The position numbers and the translations under genes are program-made. From contig NC_035165.2 in NCBI RefSeq assembly GCF_001659605.2, forward strand, positions 12,396,445 to 12,460,444: a DNA stretch of 64,000 nt, written 5' to 3'. Under the pieces are notes generated by a model. It ran no database searches and was not told the origin of the DNA. It saw only the letters and a list, made by a program, of their open reading frames with translations. Below are positions 1-12,580 of the stretch, one piece after another. This DNA is from Manihot esculenta (lineage: Eukaryota > Streptophyta > Magnoliopsida > Malpighiales > Euphorbiaceae). Numbering within the stretch: the first letter of the stretch is position 1; every line of letters begins with the position of its first letter.

Positions 1-417
1 CAATGAATCTTCCTTTGCGTTCAAGGAACTAGCAAGGTTCATTAAATACCACACATTGTCAAACCCCTTTTATACATATATATATATATATATAGTCGGT
101 CTTATTGGTTAAATCGAATTGAATAAATTAAAATAATTTAATTTAAAGAAAAAATCAATCTAAATCGAAATAAGTCTGATTCAAATTGAATTGTTGAATT
201 GAATTGTCTAATAGATTTTTTTTTTATATAATATTTTAATATTCTAAAATTAAATAAAATATTTCAACTTTAATCAAGTATGATCTCCTTATATTATTAA
301 AAGATATAATATTGCTAACTAATTAGTTCGATTCAATTTTAATCATTTTTTTAATTAAAATCAAACTGAAATATTCAAATTTTTAAAAATCAAAATCGAA
401 CCCGAAAAGAGTGTATA
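1..417. other. AT-rich intergenic DNA, no gene seen
   Basis: No ORF of note and no recognisable RNA gene. It is AT-rich plant spacer with a short TA microsatellite at about 71-94. It ends at the AAACC target-site copy that flanks the following LTR element. Confidence 0.7.
71..94. repeat. (TA)n microsatellite
   Basis: Short alternating TA run with one C interruption. Simple repeat only. Confidence 0.85.
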
Positions 418-422
418 AAACC

Positions 423-1167
423 TGATAAACTAGGATTCGGTGGATTTAATGAGATGTGTACGTGTAGGCAAAAGGTTTGATTTTACTAGAAAATTAATAG
501 ATCTGAATGGGTAGTTGGAAATTAATAGGGCTGGATATTGATTTGTGTAGATTAAGGTTTAGAAAAAGATTTGAGTAGTGTTCTTGGTGAAGCCGAAAGT
601 CTATCCTTGAATATGGTTGGTTTAGGAATATTATACCCAATCACCTGCATGCACTCTGTCTAACGTCCCATCAGATTGGATAATGACATGTTCTGGTAGA
701 TATATCAGGCGGCTCATTAATGGTGGGCAGTCGGCTAATAAATACTGAGTCGGTTAGCCCATACCCTATCCATTGTGTACGTCATGTCAATCAGTCCTAC
801 CGCATGCAAAATCATGACTCTAGAGATGTGCCGAGGTGATGACTAATATGTGGGAGTTCAGCTCTCTTCTTTAGTCTTATTAAATTGTGCTCGGCTCACC
901 CAATTCATATCGAGATGGGGTCCTCTCGGTTACTAAGGTCGGTCGCTTAAGTTGTGAAAAAACTTGCTTGTCCGCTCTGGGCTTTGATGAGGTCAGCTTG
1001 TTTGTTCTGGGCCTTAGTAATCAAGGGTGCTGGTAGTCTGATCTTTATACCCCATAGATCGGACTCTCTACTGTCCAATCAGACTGAATGGAAAGATTTA
1101 TGAAACCCTTTTAAATCTTGTGTATACATGTCATGATCTTAACGAGCCCATTATTATTATGTTATCA
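423..1167 (-). repeat. 3' LTR of the Tat-type element
   Basis: Aligns along its length with 12581-13328 with many substitutions. Both share blocks such as GGTTTGATTTTACT, CACTCTGTCTAACGT and the terminal TTATTATTATGTTATCA. TG/CA ends and the outer AAACC fix the boundaries. The visible divergence indicates an old insertion. Confidence 0.9.
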
Positions 1168-2321
1168 AATGCTCTTTCGCTTCCTTGAGGGTTATTTATG
1201 ACGGTTGGAGGAGCGAATTTATTTCTATTGAGCCCGTTGCGGACAGTTTTCGACGCTTTTTCTTCCGAGAAATGCGTCCTCATCGCTATCGGATCTTAGC
1301 AGGTGCTATTAAATGAAGGCAATAATTATTGGGGGTTTTTGAAGAATCGTTATCCGAGATCCTTTTTTGGAGATTTTGAATTTTGAATTCTTAACCCTTC
1401 CTTTGGACGTTTTAAACTTCTTTGGCATTTTCGAATTCTTTCCTTCATGTTTCGAACTCCCTTCTTCAGCTCTTCCTTTGAGAGTTTTCCTGCTTTAGGT
1501 ACGTCTCCATGTTTCATAGCTCCCTTAGAATTTCCCCCTTGTAGAAGGGTTGCAGTCTAACATTACTCCAAATAATCTTCGGAGAGCCATTCTTGAAGAG
1601 TTAGTTCAACGGAGTCCTATTATATCAAGACTCCACACTCCTTTGAGAGAATTTCTCTGTTCTCCTCTCCTCCTCCCCCTAAGCTAGTTGACGCTCAACA
1701 CGACAAAAAGCTAGTCTTTTACTTGAAACAATTCAACTATGGACTATCTTTTCCTCTTTCTCACCTCTTTGTTGAGGTCTTCCAAGTCTATCGAGTGTCT
1801 CCTTGAATGTTAATTCCTAATTCCATTTTATTCATGCATGCCTTTGAGGTGGTGTGCTGAGGATGGGGATTCAAACCATCTGTGAGCCTTTTTAGGTCTC
1901 TCTTTAGGATCTTCAAGTCAAATAATGGGTTATGAAACTTTAGTGGCCGTATGGATTTGTCTATTTTCACAGGTCATAAGGATTATATCTGTCATTAGAT
2001 CAAAAGCTTTGTTGTTGTTTATTTAAGGGGAGAATGGAGTTGGGGCTTCAAGATAACTTAGGAGAATATTAATTCTAAGTGTAATATTTTTCTTTAGTTG
2101 TCTGGGTGGGAGCAATTATATTTTGCTCGTCTGACCTCTTTCCTTTATAAGTACGATATTTTCAAATGTCTACAACTTTCTCTTGGGAATAAACCACTGG
2201 TATACATTGACTGATTTCTTTTTTTTTATTTCTTTTATTTTTTTTTTGCTTTTTCTTTCCTTGACTAAAATTTTCATTTTTATGGTTAGCAGCTTCTGAG
2301 ATTCTAATAGGTGAGACCACA
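1168..2321. other. Element spacer between 3' LTR and antisense pseudogene
   Basis: Contains the pyrimidine-rich tract next to the LTR and T-rich sequence that could have been the 5' flank of the antisense gene. No coding region seen. Confidence 0.5.
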
Positions 2322-4098
2322 ATGCCCCTAAATTTCACATTGTTCAGGGATTTTATCAAGCAGGCTGTTGAGCAATTTACTATCCGAAAGACTATGAAGG
2401 TCGTTCATGATGCCCTTGGTCTTGATCCTCAGCAAGAGGAGAATGTGCCACCTATGACAATCATGGGACCTCCCTCAAATAAAGCTGCTGAGGAGGATGT
2501 TGTGAAGACTATGGAGGAAGTAGGTGCTGGGAAAATAGTTGAAGAGAGGGGTGTTCAGCAAATGTCTCACGAAGGAGATAACTCTCGCAGCCCCCTCGAT
2601 TCCTATGCTATCCATGTTCTCCCATCTGACTACTCCTCGAAAGGGGAGGATGAGGCTTCGGGTGGCCTGGTGAGGAAGAATTCTTGGGCCGCTTCTCAAA
2701 GGTTTGACCCTCCCTAGTCTCAAAAGAAGAAAAGGAGGCTGGTCAAAGAATCTCAGCTGCATAAGTCTCCAGGAAGGGGAGTCTCTTCAGGAGGTCATGC
2801 CGGAAGCAACCCAAACACGGTAAAGGGAGATAAGGGGAGCCTATCTACCGACGTCAGTATAGAGCTGCCTTAGGAGTTGACCCCTACTTCTATTGCGGAG
2901 CTTCTACGTAACCATGTTTTTGGGTCTTCTCCTTATATCGGTGATCCTCGGTTCTTCGGAACCTTTTGTCACTTGGCTAAGTTCAGTGCACAGTCAGAGG
3001 CTAGTAGCTCGAAGCCTGTTGAAGAGCTTTTTGCTGACTCCAAAAGACAAGTCCTCCTGGTATCTTCTCTATTTACTTGTTTTACTAACTTCTGCTTTCT
3101 TCATCGTGTTAATTGTCTGTTTGTATTCACAGGTCCTCAGTGCTCTTATCGAGTTGGAGGAGAAGATGAAGGGTGCCCAAGGGGTTGCTCATGCTGAAAT
3201 TGAGAGGGTTAGGTAAGAAGAGGCTGCTCGTGTTGTCACCTTAAAAGGGAAACATGAGGCTGAGGTGAGGAGGTTGAATGAGTTACTTAAGCAGAGCCAT
3301 CTTCAGAATGATCTGGCTGTCCAACTGGATAGTCAATTGATTAAAGAGTGGTTTGAAGTGACAACTCGATTGTCCTATGTCCAGGCTAATATAGAGCTGA
3401 AGGTTAAGGGCTTTCTTTCGCGGACTTCCCAACTCGAGGATGAGCTTTTAAAGATGTTTGAAGACTTGAAGCAAGCTCACCATCATTTGGAAAAGTCTCG
3501 AAAGGATGCTCGCTCTAATGAAGTTATGAAGAATCAGTATAAGCTGGAGGTAATTGAGCTCTCCGCTCTATTGTAAGGAATATGAGGCAGCCATAGTGGA
3601 TATGCGCAAGAAAACTAAGGGCGTTGTCAGGACCATGAATTGAAAATACTTACAGTCTAATGAGCATAAATCCAAAATTCTTAATCCTGCTATGCATTTT
3701 TATGCTAGTGGCTATATTTGGCGCTAAAGGCAAGTCAAGATGAGCTAAGTAAGCCTGTTAGTGCTCTTCGATGAGCTGAGTGTGATTCTGATGGTGAGGA
3801 CATGCAGTATGGCCCTTACGACTTGCCAATTAAGAAGCCTGCCAAGATCCCTGTCTCGAAGACCTTAACTTCCAAAGCTCCTACCACCTCTTCCCGTTAT
3901 GCCTTAAGGAAGGATAGTGATCCAGTCGGTCAGATGATTGTCAATCCCACTGCTCCAAAGGCTGCAGATGCCCAAGTTTCTTCCCCAAGAGATGTTATTT
4001 TTGCAGACCCAACTATCGAAACTACTCATCCTACTCCTACCATCTCCAAGGTTGAGCCTGGCCTGGCTTCTAAACTTGCTTCCTCTGAGGAAGTTTAA
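2322..4098 (+). pseudogene. Antisense coiled-coil ORF of the Tat-type element, broken
   Basis: Runs opposite to gag-pol. An open segment starts at 2322 and is followed, partly in the same frame, by in-frame stops near 2715 and 2871 and then a conserved-looking block up to about 3048. A likely intron (GT near 3049, T-rich tract, TTCACAG ending near 3132) leads into a Glu/Lys/Leu-rich segment, 3133-3576, with heptad-like spacing typical of a coiled coil and another stop near 3214. A Pro/Ser/Thr-rich tail occupies 3802-4098. Extra antisense genes of this kind occur between pol and the 3' LTR in some Tat-group elements; their function is not established. The arrangement resembles plant 'putative gypsy type transposon' proteins, but no diagnostic motif is certain. 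Several stops make it a pseudogene. Confidence 0.6.
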
Positions 4099-4754
4099 GA
4101 GTATTTTTTTATTTGTAAATATATAGCAAGCTTGTTTTTCATTGCCCTTATTAGTCTATAATTTTTAGTTTTTTGTAACACATATCTTTTTATTAATGAA
4201 ATTGCTTTAGTTTCCTAATTGCTATTCAACTTTAATATTCATTATTTTTACCCTTCTGTTTGACTTTATTTTCTTATTGGGCATAATCAGCCTTATCGTT
4301 TATATGAGATTTTAATGCCTCGTTAGGTCGATAGATCATTTATAACTTACTTTAGCCTTGATAGCATGTTGAGGTAACGATACTTAGGATTCATATAAAC
4401 GAAAAGAGTAATAGACAAACTATTTGATAAAGATCATAACAAAGGCTATCGAAAGTTGTTGTATCAAATCTATGTTTCAAAAATTTCAAAGGGTCATGAT
4501 ATACTTTACTTTTTTCTTTTCATGTTATCAATTCATACTTCTTCTAGAAAAGACCTTCTAGACTTTTCAAGACCTGAATTATTTTTTTAATCTTTTTAGC
4601 ACTTTCATCGTTTTCGGTGTTCTTTAATCCTAAGTATTTTTTATGAGCGTTTCAGCTCTTTATCGGGCTCTTTAGCCCTTATGAGCATTTTAGCTCTTTA
4701 CCGGGCTTTTTAGTCCTAATTATTTTTATGCTCAAATTTTTTTAGCTTCTTGTA

Positions 4755-5165
4755 TTATTTTGGACTCTTTAGCCCCGATTCTTCGTGCGAGCTCTTTTGA
4801 CTCTCTACATTATTATAAGCTCTTTAGCCTTGATTATCCATTCAAGCTCTTTGGCTCTCTGTATTACTCCGGGCTCCTTAGCACTGATTCTTCATTCAAG
4901 TTCTTTGGACCTCTACATTATCCCGGTCTCTTTAGCCTTGATTCTTCATCTGAGCTCTTTGGACCTCTGCATTATTTCGAGCTCTTTAGCCTTGATTCTT
5001 TGTTCGATCTCTTTGCCTTTCTGCATTATTCTGGTCTCTTTGGCCTTGATTCTTCGTCCGAACTCTTTGGCTCTCTGCGTTATTCCGGACTCTTTAGCCC
5101 TGATTCTTCATTCGAGCTCTTTGGCTCTCTGTATTATTCTAGCCTTTTTAGCCCTAATTTTTTGA
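4755..5165. repeat. 54-bp tandem repeat, about 7 copies
   Basis: Imperfect units of 54 bp (18 codons in the open plus-strand frame) with the recurring core CTCTTTAGCCTTGATTCTTC then GAGCTCTTTGG. The unit length is a multiple of three, so the frame stays open through the array. It lies in the non-coding part between the antisense gene and pol, where Tat elements often carry tandem repeats, so I treat it as a minisatellite rather than a gene. Confidence 0.85.
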
Positions 5166-5237
5166 GAGAATTGCTCTTTTGTTATCTTTCAAGCTCGTGG
5201 CCCTAGGTCTCCATTCGAGCATTTTTTCTCTTAGTTT

Positions 5238-5660
5238 TATTGGCGATTTCCAGGATTCAGGCTCATGGCCTTGTTGGCGATTTTAAAGATTCAGACTCGT
5301 AGCCTTACTAGCGCTTTCAAAGATTCAGGCTTGTGACTTTACTGGTGAATTCGGGGATATATGCTCATGGTCTTACTGGCGATTTTAAATATTCAGACTC
5401 ATGGCCTTACTGGCGATTTCAAAAATTTAGGCTCGTGACCTTATTGGCGATTTCGGGGATTTAGACTCGTGGCCTTACTGGCAATTTCAAAGATTCAGAC
5501 TCATGCCCTTACTAGCGATTTCGGGGATTCACGTTCATGGCCTTACTAACAATTTCAAAGGTTCAGGCTTATAGCCTTACTGGCAATTTCAAAGATTCAG
5601 GCTCATGGCCTTACTGGCGATTCTTGGGATTCAGGCTCATGGCTTTACTGGTAACTTCAA
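5238..5660. repeat. 34-bp tandem repeat, about 12 copies
   Basis: Units of 34 bp with the core TTACTGGCGATTTCAAAGAT then TCAGGCTCATGGCC, each copy a few substitutions off consensus. It directly follows the 54-bp array and is unrelated to it in sequence. Confidence 0.85.
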
Positions 5661-6136
5661 AGTTTTGTTCAAAACTTATTCTACAAAAAATAAGGCTTGT
5701 GCACTATATGCTTTCAAGATAACATTCAGCTACATTGATTTTGATGAGTTATAACTATTCTGTTTGGGAAGGATTCGGAAGACCTTTTATTTCATATCAA
5801 TCATAAAATTATACATAGTACTTTTTAAGGTGTTGTACATTCTAGCCCGCTTAAATCTTCCCAATGAAATACTCCCGGCCTGACTACTTTGATGATTCTG
5901 AATGGCTCTTCCCATGTGGGGGCTAGCTTTCTCTGACCTTCTCTTTGGTCAGTAGCATCTAGCTTCTGCAAGACCAAGTCTCCTGCTTTTAGTGTTCTTT
6001 CTTTGACTTTACGTTCATGATATCTGACCGCCCTCTATTGGTAGGCTATAGTTCGGATACTCGTAATGTCTCTCCGTTCTTCTAAGGCATCTAGATTGCT
6101 TCGCAATTTCTCATCGTTGGTTAGCTCATCGCAATA

Positions 6137-7106
6137 CTATACTCGATGAGTGGAAGAGGAAAAAGGTGTTTCTCTAGTTGCTACCCGGTGTAAGGTCCTA
6201 CAGACCCACAATATGCTTGGGAGCTCATCCGCCCAACCAGCTTTTGTACCATTCAGCCTCTTCTTTAGCCCTATCAGGATTATCCAATTGGTTACCTTGG
6301 TTTGCCCGTTAGTTTGAGGATGAGCTACTGATGCAAATTTATGGTCTATCCCAAAGTTTCTTGTGAACTTCTTGAACTCTTTGAAATCAAATTGGTTCCC
6401 ATTGTCTAATATGAGGACACAAGACACTCCAAATCAGCATATTATGTTGTCCTAGACTAAGTCGATCATTTGTCGTGCGATGATGCTTCTAAATGCTTCA
6501 GCCTCTAGCCATTTAGAGAAGTATTCTACAGTCACTATCGCATACTTTCTTTGACCAATGATTTGGGGGAAAGTCCGAGGATATCAATTTCCCATTGGGA
6601 GAATGACCATGGTGTCGAGATGTTTGTTTAAGTTGTTGCAGGTGTGTTGATTGCCTTTCCATATCGCTAATAGATATCACACTTCTTCACAAATTTTTTC
6701 ACATCTACTTTTAAGGTGGGCCAATAGTATCCTTGCCTGAAAATCTTATTTGTCAGGGTAGTTGTTCCTTCATGTGTGCCACATATGCCTTGGTGAATTT
6801 CTTTAATGATGATGGAGGTTTCTTCTTACCCTATGTATCTGAGCCAGGGCATAGACTTTCCCCTTTTGAAAGTATCTCGTCTTCATACAAATAGTTTCCT
6901 GCTTTGTCTGAGATTTTCTTTGCTTCGCTCTTCTCACTAGGCAATTTTCCTTGGTCAAGGTATTTGATGAAGAGGTCCATCCAGCTTGGCTCAGAATGAA
7001 CATGCATAACAAGTGCTGGCCTTTTAAAGCTCAGTTGCAGTATGGTCTCTATGAGTGCTTCTTGTGGCAATTGTCGTAACTCTTGAAGGGTTACTCGGCT
7101 CATCAT
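6137..7106 (-). pseudogene. Integrase region of the Tat-type element
   Basis: On the minus strand, 7106-6831 encodes the basic linker between RNase H and integrase. It is followed by a zinc-binding HHCC-like block at about 6810-6640 (EIHQG, GTHEG, KKCD), in which the position of the last cysteine region has a stop. Then 6427-6137 has the integrase core with LDNGNQF and HPQTNGQT, corresponding to the second catalytic Asp and the region before the Glu. The expected Glu after GQ is changed and several frame breaks separate the blocks. The enzyme would join element cDNA to chromosomal DNA; this copy cannot be functional. Confidence 0.8.
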
Positions 7107-7203
7107 ATTGGCTTCTTCAGTCTCAGTTCGTACAATGAGGTCTACTCGAAGAGGGATGTTCTTCGACTTGAATTCAGTGCAGTTCTCGCACTCGGGCCAA
7201 ATA

Positions 7204-8300
7204 TCATTTCATTGTTTCGTCTCGGGCTTTGTATATCCCTCGGACCTGGTTAACGACAAGCTGTGAATCCCTGAGTATGTTTAGGTCACTTACTCCCGTC
7301 CTTAACGCTAACTGCATTCCATTGATCAATGCCTCATACTCGACCATATTGTTAGTTACTAGAAAACTAAAACATAGGGCATTCGAGACGATCAACCCGT
7401 TTGGTCCTTCCAGTATTGATCTTGCTCCATTCTAATTTGGTCCACATGTAGGGTCTAGAGATATGAGTGATCACCTTTTCCAACCTCTTTTGCCTATCTC
7501 TCCCCTTCTTTTCTTTCTTAGCTTAGATTTTCCCTGCTCTTTCCTTCACTGAATGAGAACTCGGCTATAAAATATGCCATCACTTGCGCTTTCATTAACG
7601 TGCGAGGTCTATATTTAAATAATAGGGTCCCATTTCCACCAACTAAGCGAGCATCCGAGCTGACATTCCCGGCTTGTGTAAGATTCTCCTGAGTGGTAGG
7701 TCTGTAACCACGATCTCCTGATGGTTCTCTAGGTATACTTTGAATTTTCGAACAGCTAAAAGGATTGCCAATGCTACTTTTTCAATGTTGGGATATCTGA
7801 TCTCTGTCCCCTTCAGTATCTTGCTTACATAGAATATCGAACATCAATCATTGATAGGTTGTCCCTGCATTCTTCAACCCAAACGGCATTGCCCAGTAGC
7901 AATAAGTTCTATCCCCAGTTATGAATGAGATTTTTTTTCTTATCTGCCTCGTGCATAGAGATTTAGTGATAACCTGACATAGCATCTAAAAAAGACAAAT
8001 ACTCACAGCTAGTCGTGGCATTGACCAATTTATTAATATCAAGCAAAGGATGACAATATTTAGGATAGGTCTAGTTGAGATCGGTAAATTCTATACACAT
8101 TCGATATTTTCCGTTGGATTTTTTAAAAGGACAAGATTAGCTAACCATTCTGGATATGCTACTTCCCTTACAAATTTGGTTTCTACCAACTTCTCTACCT
8201 CTGATCTCATGGCTTCTCTTTTTTCTACCCCATACATGCTTTTTTTCTATTTAACTGGTTTTGTGTCAGGGAGTATGTTCAGTTTATGAGACATAATCTG
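7204..8300 (-). pseudogene. Reverse transcriptase / RNase H remnants of the Tat-type element
   Basis: Minus-strand blocks in several frames. SFLDAMSGYH near 8000 and MPFGLKNAG near 7880 are RT motifs. Directly after the TYQ that follows, the sequence jumps at about 7845 to a YVSKILKG/RYPNIEKVALA block that normally lies much further downstream. The RT segment with the catalytic YxDD motif is therefore deleted. A second RNase H block follows at 7395-7204 (NNMVEYEALINGM, DSQLVVNQV). Two RNase H-like stretches are a Tat-lineage trait. Confidence 0.75.
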
Positions 8301-9424
8301 AGGGTCAATGCCAAGCATATGGCTAGCCTCCAAGCAAAGTTAGTCGTGTGTCCTCATACTCAGGCCTTTACTGTAGTTTTTCACTCCTACCTCAAGTCTG
8401 CGTTCATGTTGAATGTTTTCTCTGGATTCCCCTCATCTAGGACGAAACTTTCAAGCTCCCCGGCTGGCTGAGTTCTTTGTTCCTTCTCCTCATCCTTGAC
8501 TTTCATGATTTCCGAGCATACCTCCTCCTCTTCTTCCCTTGCCATTGTTGCCCAGTAAATCGATTGTGATTCTTCTTGTCTTTCCTTCATGGTGGCCATT
8601 CCCCCCCCCCAATGGGAAACTTCATGCATAAGTATCAGATGCTTGTGGCCACCTCCAAGTCATACAGAATAGTTCGGCATAAGATTACGTTATATGCCAA
8701 TAGTAATTTGACTCTAGGAATTGAGCATATTGGGTCCGGGTGGTGGGCGGCGTTCCTAGAGTTAGTAATAGTTTAATATTCCCTTCCACCGGCACGAGCA
8801 CTCTGCCCATTCCTTTTACTAGGGCCTGGTCCTTCACCATCTCTTCATCAGCTATCTTTATGGGTTTGAACACCTAGTAGGAAAGAAGGTTTACCTTACT
8901 CCCATCATCCACTAGAACTTTCTAGACTTTGAAGTTGTGGAGGATGGCTTCTATCATCAGAGCATCATCGTGGGGCATTTCTACCCCTTCCTCGTCGGCC
9001 GCCGATAAGCTTACTATCCCATGAATATGTTTTGTGACCTGCATAACTTCCTGTTTGACTGGGGAGGCTGCACTGCTCCCTCCCTGACTATCATATTGAT
9101 AGTTCTGCTTGATCCGTTGTTCATAAGCCTTACTGCTCTTTCTCTGACGGGCTCTCTTCTCTCCTCTGACCTATTTCAAGGCATTGTGTCCTTTTTGACA
9201 AAGTTTTTTAAATGGCCCCTCTTTATCAATTTTTCTATTTTATTTCTCAACTGGTAGCAGTTATTCATGTCATGACCATTAGTTTGATGGAATTAGCAGT
9301 ATTGGTTTGGGTCTCGGGTCTTAGGGTTAGACCGTAGAGGTTGAGGCCATGATATCAGGTGTTTATCTTGCACTGCCACCAGGATTTTCGCCATGGAGAC
9401 ATTCAGGGGGGTGACATCCTAATG

Positions 9425-10409
9425 CTAAGGGGGTGTAGGTCGCTTGTCAGCTTCTTTGTTATCATGGTATTTGCTCAAGGCTCCCAAGCTTCGTTCCAAC
9501 CTTCGATCTACGTGTTCTCTCCTTTGACCCTCTAGATGTCCCCTCATCAGATCCTTTTCTCGGGACTCCTTAGCGAACATACTGCTCATTATGGCATCAT
9601 CCTGCCTAATGTATTTCTCAGCTCGTTGCATCATATCTGCTAATGTGGTTGGCGACTTCCTGCTTAGAGATCCAAAAAACTCAGCCAAGGTGGTTCCATC
9701 CAGCATGGCCTTTACAACTCTGGACTCATCTAGGTTTGGGATCTCGAGGGCTTTCACATTAAAACGAGCCATATATTCTCTCAGGTTTCATCTTTCCTTT
9801 GTTTGATCGTCTCTAGGTGGCTAGTTTTTCTTTGAGTTAGAACACTGGCTATGAATCTTTCCATGAACGATTTGGCTAGGTCATAAAAAGTTTGGATGCT
9901 TTCTGCTTCCAAATTGTTAAACCAGATTAGGGCTATCCTGATTAGGGTAGTTGGGAATACCTTATAGAGTAAGGCATCAAAGTGAGTTTGCAGCTCCATG
10001 AAAGTCTTATAATTGATTATGTGGTCTCTAGGGTTTCTTGTGCCATTATATGCCCCCATTGTCGGCATCAGGAACTTTTTGGGAATGGGTTCCTCTTGAA
10101 TGTAGGCCACGAACGAGGAAGACGTCCTCAGACTTGTGTGTGCTCCTACTTGGCTTTTTAGTTCGGCTAGCAGTTCTTCCTTTAGCCTTTCTAACTTCTT
10201 GGCCACTCCTTCGTCTTTCGGGTCAATTTTTTTGACATTCGTCGAGGTTTCTGAACTGGTCCTTCTTCTTCACTTTCTACTTTGTATCTCTCCAGTGTTG
10301 TGCTTCTACTCATGTCAATCTCCTCTTTTATTTGGCTTCTCATCGCACTGCTTTTAGATTTAGCTAGGGGTTCCCTGACAGGTTCGTCCTCCTTTCTTTT
10401 TCTGGTCAT
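9425..10409 (-). pseudogene. gag of the Tat-type element
   Basis: Three consecutive minus-strand segments (10409-10191, 10206-9781, 9772-9425) read as one gag with frame breaks. They are a charged N-terminus, a retrotransposon gag core (YNGTRNPRDHI, FPTTLIRIALIWF, LAKSFMERF) and the C-terminal half (VKAMLDGT, FFGSLSRKSPTTLADMM, RAEKYIRQDD). The gag would form the virus-like particle of the element. The solo LTR at 10470 sits just upstream of the first segment. Confidence 0.8.
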
Positions 10410-10469
10410 ATGGACTATGATTGCTTGCTCGCGGTTTTCTATTTCTGAGATGATTGTAGGTATGGGTAT

Positions 10470-12187
10470 TGTAATACCCGGCTAGACACCGGCACCGGAA
10501 TTCCTACTTTCCGGTGGAATTTTCGTTGGAATTTGGACTTCCCGGATGTCGAAGCCTTCCAGAGGGGTAAAACAGAGGTTTTTCAAAATATTTTTATAGG
10601 TTTTTATGGTTTGATTAAGAAAATTGAGTTTTGAAAAGAAAAAGACCAAGGAGGCAAATTGCAGGTTCGGCAGCCAAAAGAGAAGTTCGGCCGCCGAACG
10701 TTGCATGGTTTCGCATGCAGCTTTGGCCGCCGAAGGGGAGTCGGTTGGCCACCTATAAAAGCTCCTTTGACCGGAAATGGGGCGTGTTTTCACCCTCTTT
10801 TTGTGCAAAGGTGAGTTTGTGATCTCCTTTGGCTGTTTTCACCATGTTCTTCAAAACATGCAAGCTGTATTGAGTTTTTAAATTGTGTTTTTGAAGTTTT
10901 GAGCAAAAGAAGGCAAAGTTGAGAGTTTTGGAGATTTTGGATTGTTTTCCTCCGCATCTCCGAGTTAGGACCATCAATCCTCTCGATCTTCAAGAGGTAA
11001 GCATGGATCCTCACCTCCCCTTATGTTTTAAGCATGTTTTAAAGAGTTTAAGGGAGTTGTATGGTATGGTTTAAGTGGATCTAGAGGTTTAAAGGGTATA
11101 TTGCTCATATGCCATACTTGATGCTTTGATGATGTTTGTGGCGTTTAAACTCGTGTTTAAGCTCCTATATGCATGGTTAAGGGTATATGCATGATTATGA
11201 GAGGTTGGTTGCATGTTGAGAGTGTTTTGGTTTGGTTTTGGAGGCTGAGTATATGTTTGACCCGAGTTCTGCCTTCTTGGCAAACTCAGGTTCGGCCGCC
11301 GAAGCAAGGTTCGGCACCCAAACCCCTTGAGGAGGCTGTTTTGACCGCCTAAACTCGCCCCGAAAGTTTGGACTTTCAGCTCTGAAGGGGAGTTTCGGCC
11401 GCCGAACATGCCGCTGAAGGTGGGTGACTTTCGGCTCTGGAAAGTCCTTAAGCCCCTAACCTTGCCCCCGAAAGTTTAGACTTTCGGATCTGGAAGGGAC
11501 TTTCAGCCGCCGAAGGTGCCGCCGAAAGTGCATGAGTTTCAGATCTGGAGAGGGGTTCGGCCGTCGAAGGTGCCGCCGAAAGTCCCCTGTCCAGCCTTCC
11601 TTTGCCCATTTTTCCATGCATGTTTATGATATTTTAGGGGGTTTTGGGGGAGATGTTTATAGCTATGTTAGAGTATGTTCGGTCCCTCATTCGAGTCCAC
11701 TTGTGTAGGTACGGACCCGAGGAACCCAAGAGGCCCACAGAGTTAGAGATACAGAGACTGCTCAGCAGTTATTCGAGGTGAGTGGAACTGAACTGTGTTT
11801 TTACATAAATGCAAAGTTTTGAGCATGATTCATGCATCATAAATGCCATGTGATAATAGGGTGTATTGCATTAGTGTTCATAAATGCCATGTAATAGACA
11901 AATCCTGCCTGGAACCCGTGAGGGTGAAGGGATGTTAAGAGCTGCTCACAGTGGCCGCCCCCAGGAGGTGTAACGGGCTGTGAGCGGTAACAGGGCCGGT
12001 CGTACGGGGCCGGGCTGTTACATCAAGCTTGGTAAATGCAAAAATTCAAAATTTTTATGAAACTGTATGATCATGTATGGGATTTAACAGGTACACAGAG
12101 TGCACAGTATGCTTGCTACAGGTTCCGACGACCTTAAGTCGACCTGAATCCTAGCGCCGATAGCGGTCCGGTTTTCGGGTCGTTACA
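10470..12187 (+). mobile_element. Solo LTR of a chromovirus family (CCGAAC-rich), TSD GGTAT
   Basis: Starts TGTAATACCCGGCTAG and ends GGGTCGTTACA, the family ends seen at six other places in this window. It is flanked by identical GGTAT (10465-10469 and 12188-12192). No internal region is present, so it arose by LTR-LTR recombination. It is shorter than the ~2.24-kb LTRs of the full element at 24547, and carries several TTCGGCCGCCGAA motifs (10650-11580) and a ~100-bp piece (about 11900-12010) related to the repeat unit at 40758-41056. Confidence 0.93.
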
Positions 12188-12580
12188 GGTATTTAGATAG
12201 GAGTTTTGGTAGGTATCGAGTTCATAACCATTGGTGGGGTGAGGCCCCTTTGTTGCATGATTTGGTTTATCTACATCATGGTTTGTTGTAGTTTCATTGA
12301 TATAGTTTATAGGTCTTGATTTGATAGGGAGTTTAAGGAATAGTGTTTGTTGGAGTGGAGTTGCTGGTAGAGGGTATTTTGGACATTGTTTGGACAGAGG
12401 AGAGTGGGAATAATGTCATAGAAAATCCCTAAGGATTGAGAGTTTTTGGGATTGGGTTTTCGTTTCTAATAGGTGTCAATGGGTTATTTTCTTGGTTGGC
12501 CATATGGATCTCAGTGGATATTGTTTGGAAAATTTCAGTGATTGGATAATCTTCCTTCGTTTCCCACAGACGGTACCAGT
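12188..12580. other. 5' leader of the Tat-type element
   Basis: Untranslated leader between 5' LTR and gag on the minus strand. No ORF of note. Confidence 0.55.
12562..12578 (-). promoter_or_regulatory. Primer-binding-like site
   Basis: On the minus strand, two bases inside the 5' LTR, it reads TGGTACCGTCTGTGGGA. The first nine bases come close to the TGGCGCCGT complement of the 3' end of tRNA-Asp that many Tat elements use, with one mismatch. Confidence 0.6.

Noticed and set aside
2322..4098. Independent host gene
   Set aside because: Lies between the LTRs of one element with a perfect TSD, has several stops, and its position matches antisense ORFs of Tat elements.
4760..5206. 148-codon ORF with repeated SLDSSFELFG
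   Set aside because: Frame stays open only because the tandem unit is 54 bp; it lies in the non-coding repeat zone of a Tat element.
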